Below are positions 22,579-30,609 of a stretch of DNA of 64,000 nt, piece after piece (within the stretch, counting starts at the first letter, position 1; every line of letters begins with the position of its first letter). A model generated the notes under the pieces. The model had not been told where the DNA came from and ran no database searches. It saw only the letters and a list, made by a program, of their open reading frames with translations. The DNA is from Fasciola hepatica. Taxonomy: Eukaryota > Platyhelminthes > Trematoda > Plagiorchiida > Fasciolidae. Made by a program: the position numbers and the translations under genes. The stretch is from NCBI GenBank assembly GCA_948099385.1, contig CANUEZ040000165.1, positions 1,562,501-1,626,500 on the forward strand. Reading direction: 5' to 3'.

Positions 22579-23274
22579 TTAAAAGTCAAGGCCTATCTCG
22601 TAAGCTTGACGTTCGGTTACGTGAACGTTGAATAAGCGCAAAACAGTTGGGACAGTAAGGAATTTATCAATAGCATGCGCGAATGCACACTTTGACCGAG
22701 AAGATCTGATGTGCAAGGGAAGTTTATTCCAGATTCTGGAGTACGCGAAGAGAAAGAACTTAGAGCGTAGAACAGTCCTCGCGGAGGGTGTGGTAATAGT
22801 ATACTGTCTATTCCGGAGTGAATATCCAGTATCCGGGGAGAAGCACAACTGGTTGGAGGAATAGGACTGCTTAGTCAATAGCTTATACAGAAATATCGAA
22901 TTTAGCTTGATGCGACGAAGCCATAGTGGTTCGATCTTGAGAGATAAGCATCGTTCCTTGTAGTTTAAGTTGGACGACCAACCGATAAGCTGTTTTGTGA
23001 ATCTTCTTTGAATACGTTCGATAATAATCCTGTCGGATTTTCTCATGCTAGTGAAGATTAGGGGACAATATTCGAGAAAGGGCCTGGCATGTACTTTGCA
23101 CATGTAGATAATGCTCTGCCCAAGCTGAAAGGATCTGAAAAGAAGACCAAGACACTTTTTAGCCTTCGCCGTTTGGAGGACGGCATGTTCCGAGAAGTTG
23201 AAAGATCAAGAATAACTTAAGCCAAGGTCTCTTACTAAAGGCTGGCTGTCGATGGGTGAACCGCCAATGCGAGT
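22579..23274 (-). pseudogene. LINE-B ORF2 C-terminus (RT thumb and tail)
   Basis: The minus strand reads VRDLGLSYS, SFNFSEHAV, then from 23103 an open 174-codon frame: FLEYCPLIFT...RIIIERIQRRFTKQLIGW...SRIWNKLPLHIR, ending ...AYEIGLDF at 22579. These motifs (RP.LEYC, IQRRFTK.L, R.WN.LP) mark the C-terminal end of Jockey/CR1-type ORF2. One stop precedes SFNFSEH. The catalytic palm is absent because of 5' truncation. Confidence 0.85.
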
Positions 23275-23279
23275 GATAT

Positions 23280-23787
23280 GGTGGTTACTGCTGGGAGAGG
23301 CCCGGCCTGCCGAAACATGGCTGGGTAGGCGGCGATGAGTTCGCTATAAGGTTCGTGTGCCGGTGGTTGGACGTAAAAAGGCGTGACGTGATTCACTCGC
23401 GAATTACAACCCGCAAAGCGAGGGTGGTCTGACGATCCACCACTCTGCGGCGCCGTGCATCAACTAGCAAGTCAAAGTGTTGCAGGAAGTCAATGCCCAG
23501 AATTGGGTACGGGACGTCGGCGATGATGAATACCCAGCAAAAATTGCGCTTTAAACCTATGTTTTAGGTGAGCGACCACTGGCCAAACGTTGAGATGGCC
23601 GTGCCATTGGCAGCGCGTAGTGTTTTGGCATGCGGCGTGCTATTGTCGCCTCTCGCTCGGGGGAGGACGCTCACTTCGGCACCGGTATCTACAAGGAATA
23701 GGTTATTTGAAATGATGTCCCTTACGTTCTAAAGACGACTGTTGGTCTGATACTCGGCCTCGTGGGTCGCCACCACGGGCCTGGGGT
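23280..23787 (-). pseudogene. Gypsy aspartic protease region
   Basis: The minus strand encodes NNLFLVDTGAEVSVLPRAR (about 23640-23700), the DTGA active-site motif of retropepsins, then ...PYPILGIDFLQHFDLLVD, the ILG.DFL motif, and ...SELIAAYPAMF before the LINE-B insertion. A TAG upstream of the DTGA motif (near 23723) and another stop near 23565 break the frame. It sits directly 3' of gag, as expected for CsRn1-type elements. Confidence 0.72.
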
Positions 23788-24552
23788 TTAGTTTTCCTGA
23801 TGAGCACCGGGAAAAGTACACCCTCGTTCGCATCGTTTGGCTCCCTCACCAAAACGACTGTGGTATTTACAATACCCTTTTTTTGAAAAGCCAAAACGTC
23901 GTCGCAATGACGGACTATGGCGCTTAGGTGGGCATGCGCGGTGCCGCCCCTGTGACCCACTTTTTACTGCTAGGCGTTGCAGGCTCGCGTCAATTCTAGA
24001 CAAAACTGACTCGAGGTCCTTAGATGTTGGCAGGGCAGACACCGTTGTGACGGGAGACCTGGTTACTCCTGCTACGGCGGGGTTGTATCGTGACATAATG
24101 TCATCGGCTATTTCTGCAGTTTCCTCAAGTGAACACTTGCGCGTGGCATTTAGTAAAACTGGGATGTTGTGCGGCAAACGCTGCAGCCAAAGTTCCATTA
24201 AGAGCGGGTCCTCGCTTACCGTCGGTCCTCTCAAGCGCTGCATCTCACGCAGCAGTTCGGAGGGCTTCCTACTTCCAAGCTCAACGTTTTGAAGTTGTTG
24301 CATCTGTTGTTCCTGTGTTGGGGTCGTGCGGACAATGACGGCCTCCTTTAAGGCCTCATAGCTTCGGGAAGAGATTATTACGTCCCTTACTTGCACTGTG
24401 ATCTCCGGCGGGAGGTGGCTTGCTACCCACCTGAAACGGCTGGTGTCACTGGTTATACGGCAGTTTTCGAATTCTAACTCGACCAGCGTGAACCAGAGTT
24501 CTGGATCAGCAGGCGTGAACGCAGCAGTGAATGTGCAGCGTGATCGCCCCAA
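23788..24552 (-). CDS. Gypsy Gag with CHCC motif (CsRn1 type)
   Basis: A 254-codon open frame, unbroken here. The start resembles Gag of CsRn1-like elements (FTPADPELWFTLVELEFEN, then ...VREMQRL-type helices: LGSRKPSELLREMQRL, LWLQRLPHNIPVLL). Near the C-terminus, CKYHSRFGEGAKRCERGC has the C-x2-H-x9-C-x3-C spacing. This is the unusual CHCC motif described for the CsRn1 clade in place of the usual CCHC knuckle. The product would form the capsid and package element RNA. Protease follows in another frame. The ATG at 24552 lies about 270 nt downstream of the primer-binding site; an earlier non-ATG or spliced start cannot be excluded. Confidence 0.8.
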   Translation of the reverse strand: MGRSRCTFTAAFTPADPELWFTLVELEFENCRITSDTSRFRWVASHLPPEITVQVRDVIISSRSYEALKEAVIVRTTPTQEQQMQQLQNVELGSRKPSELLREMQRLRGPTVSEDPLLMELWLQRLPHNIPVLLNATRKCSLEETAEIADDIMSRYNPAVAGVTRSPVTTVSALPTSKDLESVLSRIDASLQRLAVKSGSQGRHRACPPKRHSPSLRRRFGFSKKGYCKYHSRFGEGAKRCERGCTFPGAHQEN

Positions 24553-24822
24553 CGGTGGGGTCTAAGCAGGGTTTCCGTTCGGCAGACAGTGGTTACTTTA
24601 TGGAGCACAGATAGGAAAGGAAATCAACGACCAATGGGGCACTATAGTCTTCGCGAAAACAAAATCACGACGAACGAGACACACAACATATGTATGGACG
24701 AAAAAAAATTATTTAGTAAACCAACCAAAAAAAATTGACAGAAAGAGAAACAATAAAACACAAAAACGTACGCAGACGGGACCTTGAACGGTAGAAAACA
24801 AGGAAACTCACGTGACCTGGGG

Positions 24823-24840
24823 ATCACGTCGGGCTCACCA
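24823..24840 (-). other. Gypsy primer-binding site, tRNA-Trp type
   Basis: The minus strand reads TGGTGAGCCCGACGTGAT three bases inside the 5' LTR. It is complementary to the 3' end of tRNA-Trp as known from vertebrates, with one difference. tRNA-Trp priming is a recognised property of CsRn1-like elements. Confidence 0.75.
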
Positions 24841-24843
24841 ATT

Positions 24844-25141
24844 TGTTAGGTTGGTTAGACCTTACTTCGCGGTTTCCTTAGTAAACGCGTGCTTCGGTCC
24901 TTTGTGCTGCGTGGACCACCTGCACGTTACTCTAACGCTCGGCACTGTACGAATGTGTTAACCAGAACAGTATTCTCCGCGCCCCGTGAGAACGAGAAGG
25001 CGATTGGGAGATAGTGGTTAGCGTATATTTTAGGAGTGTGCGTGAGAGCGTGCGCAAGAGCAACGGTCAAGTGACAACCGCGCTTGGCAGTCAGCGTTCA
25101 GTTAAACAATAAACGTGGTAAAAGTATGAACGAAGGCGGCA
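24844..25141 (-). repeat. Gypsy 5' LTR
   Basis: 298 bp, about four differences from 9473-9770. The primer-binding site lies immediately downstream on the minus strand. Confidence 0.87.
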
Positions 25142-26200
25142 ACCTCCCTCTATAAAGAGACTCACTGTCGTCCACAGTTTCGACATTATCCTGATCACCG
25201 TGATTTGGCTCACCAAGTACATACCTTCTCACTAAATATCACTGACCGGTCATCAAACCTTCAGGACTCGACGAATCTGCCGCCGCAGTGGAGGTTGCAT
25301 GAGGTACGTCAAGTGCAGCCTATCTGCCACCCTAATGAAAAATTCCGTGATGAGAAACGTTGAAGATTCTATATGGTTTACAATCTCTTTATCCCCGATG
25401 ACCATAGTACTAAGTTGTATATATAGACCCCCCAGCGATGACACTTTCAAAGTATTGAGTTACATCACGTACCGCCCATTTGGAGGCAAACTTATAGCGG
25501 GGGACTTCTATGCCTCGGGGCATAAACTGGTCTGTTTCGCTGCCACCTACAGATATTTGCAATTAGCCTTATGCGTTCGCCCCGGCCAATGGACCCAGCA
25601 TGCGAAACCGCACACCGGAAAGAATGACATTCTTGATCTGAAATTTGCCCTGGGTGGAACAAAAGTTTCTGCCTCAGTACTACACGGCCACACAGGTGCC
25701 GACCATAAAATCGTCAGTTGCACATTTCATGTCAAGCCATGCACTGATAACCTACCATATAACGGTCCCTGCTTTCGTCACTTTAAATGGGACGAAATTC
25801 CCCCGCTAATTTGCTCCAGAAACTGAGGCCAGTTCTACTTGACAGTAAATCCTCAGTACACCACTGACCTTTACTCAAGTTTAAAATCATGCATCGGAAA
25901 CATATCACATCCCTGCTATCTATCCAGACCAGAAGGTTACCATTTAACCAGGCTAAAGCAGAAATACGATACGATTTGGCAGCAGTACCAACGAAGTAGA
26001 GACTTTTCCACAGTCTTAAGACTGAAACGCTTCTCCCGCAAAATCCACCTAAGGGCCCGCGACCTATAACTGAGGCAAGAAACCAAAGCACTACTCCACC
26101 CAAACAAAGCTAAGCAGCTAGCGCGGCAGCACAGGGCTCGTGCCCCACAGTAAATTCAATGCCTAAGACTGACCGTCCATTTGGATACTCTCATGACCCC
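25142..26200 (+). pseudogene. LINE-A endonuclease domain (ORF2 N-terminal part)
   Basis: Plus strand after the gypsy LTR: FDIILITVIWLTKYI (strand plus TETWL-type motif), GHQTFRTRR...SGGCMRYV, CIYRPPSDD, IAGDFYASG and HTGADHKIV. In order these are the landmarks of the APE-type endonuclease of non-LTR retrotransposons (Y/F D.I.ITE.WL, Y.PP, GDF, S/A DH). Stops: TAA near 25240 and others after 25826. The catalytic Glu of the ITETWL motif is replaced (ITVIWL). The start of the domain is on the other side of gypsy. Confidence 0.82.
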
Positions 26201-26212
26201 CCTAATAGCACA

Positions 26213-26321
26213 CCGGATCCGGACCGGCACCGGACCGGTTCCGGTAACTATCCGGTAGAGTTCCGGTGATTTTCCGGTAATATGCCGGTGATCTTCCGGT
26301 AAACGGTGGGCAAGCGAAAAA
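26213..26321 (+). repeat. Left terminal array, CCGGT units every 11 bp
   Basis: Six units of exactly 11 bp starting with CCGGT (26241-26306) are preceded by five CCGG motifs alternating 6 and 5 bp apart, then comes the shared inner motif. One unit per helical turn would place sites on one DNA face, as in protein-binding arrays. Confidence 0.75.
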
Positions 26322-26740
26322 TCGACGTACTCTGACCCATAATCCATCTTCACGTACCTCCAGATTCCAAATCCCATTCCTACGACAAAAACGTTTCGTT
26401 AGCCGCCATCCAACGGTGCCCACAATCACTGCCAGGAAACTACATTAGCTAAATACATTAAATTTCCCGTTTTCCTAAAAACGGTTTTATCGATGGTCCA
26501 TGTACATTACAAACCTCTCATGTATAAGTGGTTTTTAAAGCGCTCCATCGCGATCGGAAGCAAACATATTTAAAAGCGCCAATGAGTAGAAAATGCAGAA
26601 GTAACTGTAAGTGATAAATTTTTATAAAAATCACTGTACAAGAGAAGGTTGAACATATTCTCCCAACGTCATGTTGTGTGCCGGCGGGATCTGGAAGGGA
26701 AAATGCAAATGAAACAATGGTTCGGCGATGTGAACAATCG

Positions 26741-26743
<3 letters not shown>

Positions 26744-26806
<63 letters not shown>
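26744..26806. repeat. (AT)n microsatellite
   Basis: Sixty-three bases of pure AT inside the transposon-like unit. The open frames across it are low-complexity artefacts. Confidence 0.92.
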
Positions 26807-26808
<2 letters not shown>

Positions 26809-27036
26809 GAAAGTTCCCAATGAACACATTTAAAGAACACAGTTTGGCGAACAAGCTCGTTCTCAGTGATTCATAAGCATGCCATTACATCACAATATAT
26901 TACGGCAAGTCAAAGGTTTGAACTAATTAGATAAATAGGAAGTGATAAAATTAATAATGGATGGGGTGTGGGAGGGGAAGAACGCAATTGTAATCTGGGC
27001 TTAAATCAGAACCGGATGTGTACTTGTTTTTCTCGC

Positions 27037-27230
27037 GTGTTTTCCGTTTTCATCTGGTCTATGGCCTGTTGTAAAGTGGACGGAGGGCCAGGAAAGCTTA
27101 ACGGCACAACCAAATTGTTCTTGAGCACATTGAGAAGGGTTGTGAAGGTTCACAAAAAATTTGTATGTGCCCATATGGTTCCCTGGCCCTCCGTCCACAG
27201 GCCATGGACCAGACGAAAACTGAAAACACA
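27037..27230. repeat. Imperfect inverted repeat (about 85-nt arms)
   Basis: The left arm (about 27037-27125) and right arm (about 27147-27230) are reverse complements with a few mismatches and one 7-nt insertion. The shared core reads TGGACGGAGGGCCAGG with TGGTC-ATGGCCTGT beside it. The loop is about 20 nt. It lies about 50 nt beyond the stop of the DUF4806-like gene on the minus strand. It may be a nested miniature element or a 3' RNA structure. Confidence 0.75.
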
Positions 27231-27282
27231 TACCTAACATACCTTGCAACGTAGACGAAGAACGTGGCATTATTGAATCGTG

Positions 27283-28207
27283 CTACACAAACGAAGTATA
27301 ACTTTTTCAGGTGCATTTCACAATGGAATTTGAGCTCACCTGGCAATCCGACGACCAAAACCCCGATCCCGGGCATCAGTAAACCACCTTTTCATGATGC
27401 GCTCGATGTCCAAAGGTGGTACCTCTTGGAACCGAGTAGTTGTTTTGACGGCGTCTGCGAAATTAATTGTGGTATTGATGAAACAGCTTTACCTATCACG
27501 GCGTAGGAAAATTGATAATTTCCGATTGGAATTTTTCCGGGCTTTCCGGTCCAAGTACACCGGAGCGCCAGATCGTCTCCAACTAACGAAGACAACATTC
27601 TTCGCACAGTTGATCCCAGATAGGTGCCAACGTGGCGCTGCAGGGCGTTCACCTAAATTTGTAAGCCCAACGAAATATGCAACTCACTGTGCAGTTAAAA
27701 TTTCTGTTGATTTCCAGATCACTGTCCGACTTATTCAGTTGAGCTTCATCGTTAGCCTGGGACGGCTAGTAGGTGGAGGCCACCCCTCCCTCACCACGGC
27801 TGCTGAAACCGTCAATTTTCCTCATTAGCAAAGAATGGTCGATCCGCAGACCATTTAGGCAGGAAAGAATACGTTCCATATAGTCTGAATATCATGAGTG
27901 GAGTTGATAGATCAATCACCTTGCCATCTTTGTAGGAAATCCTGCATTTGACCGGCCGACTGACAGGTGGTTACTGGGTGGGACGAGCTATATGAAATAT
28001 TCTTATCGCCTGATCTATAAAACCACTAACCTCGGAGTTTTTAATGCAGCTTCTGTCTCCACACTTCCGCGGTTCCCCTCATCTATCAATTTTGGTGGAC
28101 TACGTAGAGGCGTGATGAGGAAAGCTGCATTTACTTTACCTAGGTGAGGGGTGGGCTAAGTCCACAACTGGTCCTGGAAACAATGGCGACTGTACGGGAG
28201 ATTCCAT
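27283..28207 (-). CDS. DUF4806-like protein, 8 exons with seven mini-introns
   Basis: My gene model, minus strand: exons 28196-28207, 28031-28155, 27920-27987, 27795-27884, 27688-27743, 27493-27652, 27340-27454 and 27283-27301. They give 645 nt, i.e. 214 codons plus TAG (27283-27285). Introns are 40, 43, 35, 51, 35, 38 and 38 nt, all GT-AG and phase-consistent. The intron 4 acceptor is weak; a better-looking one at 27757 (38-nt intron) would shift the frame. The 12-nt first exon is the least certain. The protein has a helical middle (DFLQRWQDYMERILSCL) and, at about residues 125-205, the DUF4806 pattern: VRRMLSSLVGDDLAL...WTGKPGK..., AVIDAVKTTTRF, IMKRWFTDARDRG. DUF4806 has no known biochemical role. 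No nonsense codon is needed, unlike every pol gene nearby. It may be cargo of the surrounding unit or a captured gene. Confidence 0.6.
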
Positions 28208-28327
28208 ACAAATTCAATATAAATTTCAAGCACCAGACATATCAAAAAGTGAAATATCAATAGTTAAAAGTGCGTAATATGGGTACGATTACACGAAGAG
28301 TGCCAACGGTAACGGGAAAGCACTTAC

Positions 28328-28416
28328 ACACAATGCTATTAACAGGACGTTTTACAACATCATCGTGCAAACCGTCAACGGAACATTTATACAGGTGGTT
28401 AGACCGCATGGGTTTG
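28328..28416 (-). other. Candidate isolated exon upstream of the DUF4806-like gene
   Basis: On the minus strand an 89-nt open segment (KPMRSNHLYKCSVDGL...) is bracketed by a strong acceptor (CAATTTTTCAG) and a strong donor (GTAAGTGC). An ATG in good context (MAEINKWKRYRMKKK...) lies further upstream at 28628-28630 with a GTGAGC donor after 62 nt; phases are compatible. I could not complete a chain of exons into a recognisable protein or into the DUF4806-like frame. Confidence 0.3.
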
Positions 28417-28873
28417 CTGAAAAATTGACACGGGTTTTTAAAATACCTCACACTAACCGATGCCTCACATACGTCGTAACAAGACAGCGAATACTCTCAC
28501 CTGGCAAATCCAACTTTGGGCAACGCACGCGGTGCTCCCACAGTGTGGCTTCTCCACAAACAGCTCACTTAACGGAGCCGAGTTCTTTCTTCTTCATACG
28601 ATATCTTTTCCACTTATTTATTTCAGCCATTGCAACTGATTAATATAAAGCAGTTTCCAAAATGTACCCAATCGGTTCACGATTACGGACAGAACCTCGT
28701 GACGCGTGCGACAAGGCAGAACCGCTTCGAGATTTGAATTTGGCCTGCACTTGACTAAAACAAAGACCCACAATTGCACCGCAATCCACGGACATAAATG
28801 AGTAAAAATCGCATATTATTACTTACAAGGACATTTAAAGAATAATTATGTGATTACTTTCATAAATTGTCCA

Positions 28874-28910
28874 CTATTTCTCTGCCCACTTGTTACCGGC
28901 GTGTTACCGG
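28874..28910 (-). repeat. Right terminal array and inner motif, inverted
   Basis: On the minus strand, two 11-bp CCGGTAAC units are followed by GTGGGCAGAGAAATA, mirroring the left end. Only two phased units are seen here against six or more on the left. Confidence 0.65.
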
Positions 28911-30609
28911 AATGTTGCGGTGGGCAACGTGCTACGTGGGCCCAACTCGAAGATAGCTGACAAGTTCAACGCATTCTTTACAACCACGGTGCCTTTCAGT
29001 CTAGCGTTACCCAGCTTGCCACACCGTCTGTCATACATTCTTCACTCAGTTCTATCACGGTCACCGCTACGGATGTAAATAGATACATCCACACTTTCAA
29101 ACCTACCTGCCACCTCGAAACTGACGGCCTACCATCAGCAATATTCTCTCATGGTGGTTCGGAAATTCCCTCCTACTGCTAAACTTATACAAACTATCTC
29201 TCCAAACCGGAACCTTCCCCAGCCGACGAGAATAATCCTTTATCATTCCCAGGCAAATGAAAGGCGCAGTGCATAGCATTACTAGTTACCGCCCGAATCG
29301 TTATCATACGCCAGAGATCTCGAGGCTGCTAGAAAAAGTCGTGAAACACTACCTGACCGAGTACCTTTCTGCACATAAACTCATCAGCCTAAGATAGCAT
29401 GGACTTCTCAGATCACGCTCGTGTTAAACCTGTCAATTCGAATTCCCTAGCTTGGTAACAACAGATGCCGACAAAGGCAGATCACCCGTTATCATCTATC
29501 TTGATATAGCGAAAGCCTTCGACAGAGTCCCGCACCTGGAGTCGCTGAACAAGATCAGAGGATACGGGATTGAGAACCCTCCTCTCAATTGGTGTAAACC
29601 TACCCACAAGGCAGTCACCGAGTTGCCTGCATCAACGGCCAGATGTCAGACCCCCACCCGGTAAATATCGGGGTTATCCAAGATGTTCTAGGACCACGGC
29701 TGTTTTTACTATATATAAATGACATTTGCAATGTCATCACTTCTGGCGAAATTTTTTTTGTATGCCGACGATATGTAGATAATCCACGAATTCGAACGAG
29801 GAAAGATACCAGTGACAATAAGCAGCATCACGGTCGGCAAAGAGCCCTTATCATCCTGCTGTGATCGCTGGAAAATGGAACTTTTGGTAAGCAAATTCAG
29901 TTATCTCGCGCTAAACCGCAGTATTCCTCATGGTACGTTTGAGATTAGCGGCGTCCCACTCCCATTTTCTCCAACAATACGAAACCTCGTGCTACAGTAC
30001 TCTCACACTTTCAATTTATCTGAACACATTTTCCACATAACCGCACGGGCAAACAAATCCTCTGGCCTGTTTCAGAGAAATTTCCTTCTCACGAACAGAA
30101 AGTTAGAGATGTACAACTCTCATGTTTGCCCAACCTAGAGTATGCACAAACATGACATTATCGAGACTGAAAATGCACAGCTTCGATTTACCGAAAAACT
30201 ATTTGGGCTTTCTATAAACCTAAGCTACTGACAAAGCTGTACGCTCCTGCGGTTTGACCCTCTGTGGCCTGGGAGAATAAAACTCAAACTTGGATTTTTG
30301 TTTGATTTGCTCCACAAACAAGCTGTGTCCTCCAGCCACGTTCAGCTCAGTATGAACTCGAAGCATCAGCTACGCAATAGGAAACACCGCACAAAGATCC
30401 CTATTCCTAGGAAATCCTTAAGGCTAAACTACTTTCTCCTTAAATGTGCAACTTTGTGGAGTAAGCTCCCAGCTGATATTCGTTCCATAGATTCCACAAT
30501 CAAATTTAAGTCTAGGCTGCACGTAGCGCTGAACATTCAAAAACTGCTCGTTATTTCAAATACATATGTGGCTATTGATAGAGCTTATGAGAAAAGCGTT
30601 GGAAACTAA
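28911..30609 (+). pseudogene. LINE-A reverse transcriptase and ORF2 C-terminus
   Basis: The plus strand resumes LINE-A with KIADKFNAFFTTTV, then VIIYLDIAKAFDRVPHLESL (RT block with LDI.KAFD), VIQDVLGPRLFLLYINDI, a decayed catalytic block (FFVCRRYVD where F.YADD is expected), FNLSEHIFHITARANKSSGLF and the tail RNRKHRTKIPIPRKSLR...LWSKLPADIRS, ending ...IDRAYEKSVGN at 30609. Several stops and frame changes occur (for example near 29400, 29664 and 30138). With the parts at 8.4-9.5 kb and 25.1-26.2 kb this reconstitutes one LINE split by two insertions. Confidence 0.85.

Larger units (their letters stand above)
19712..23274 (-). mobile_element. LINE-B, 5'-truncated Jockey/CR1-like LINE inside gypsy
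   Basis: A 3.56-kb minus-strand insertion splits gypsy between protease and RT. GATAT occurs on both sides (19707-19711 and 23275-23279), a likely target duplication. The 3' end at 19712 is the (TATAC)n tail. The 5' end is truncated within the RT thumb region. The piece holds about 0.7 kb of ORF2 and a 3' UTR of about 2.87 kb, essentially the same UTR length as LINE-A. It also contains the unoccupied MULE target (19919-19927). Confidence 0.85.
9473..25141 (-). mobile_element. CsRn1-like Ty3/gypsy retrotransposon, interrupted twice
   Basis: Two 298-bp direct repeats (9473-9770 and 24844-25141) act as LTRs. Between them, on the minus strand and in order, lie the primer-binding site, gag, protease, RT/RNase H and integrase. 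After removing the BEL element (11702-18390), LINE-B (19712-23274) and their duplications, about 5.4 kb remains, close to the roughly 5 kb of CsRn1-family elements. The CHCC Gag motif and tRNA-Trp primer site are family hallmarks. The LTRs differ at about four positions. No clean target duplication was found, but LINE-A endonuclease sequence lies on both sides, so the target is clear. Several stops make it inactive. Confidence 0.88.
26213..28910 (-). mobile_element. DNA-transposon-like unit with phased CCGG terminal arrays
   Basis: This unit separates the LINE-A endonuclease (ending near 26150) from its RT (resuming near 28915). The left edge has CCGG at 26213, 26219, 26224, 26230, 26235, 26241, 26252, 26263, 26274, 26285 and 26296, an 11-bp period. 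The right edge has inverted TTACCGG at 28894-28899 and 28905-28910, again 11 bp apart. Just inside, GTGGGCAAGCGAAAAA (26306-26321) is mirrored by GTGGGCAGAGAAATA on the minus strand (28875-28889). It carries a DUF4806-like gene and an imperfect hairpin. Exact ends and a target duplication could not be fixed, no transposase was recognised, and the superfamily is unknown. Confidence 0.55.

Noticed and set aside
27757..27794. 38-nt version of intron 4 in the DUF4806-like gene
   Set aside because: The splice signals look better than those of the 51-nt version, but it leaves the following exon out of frame by one base; kept only as an alternative.
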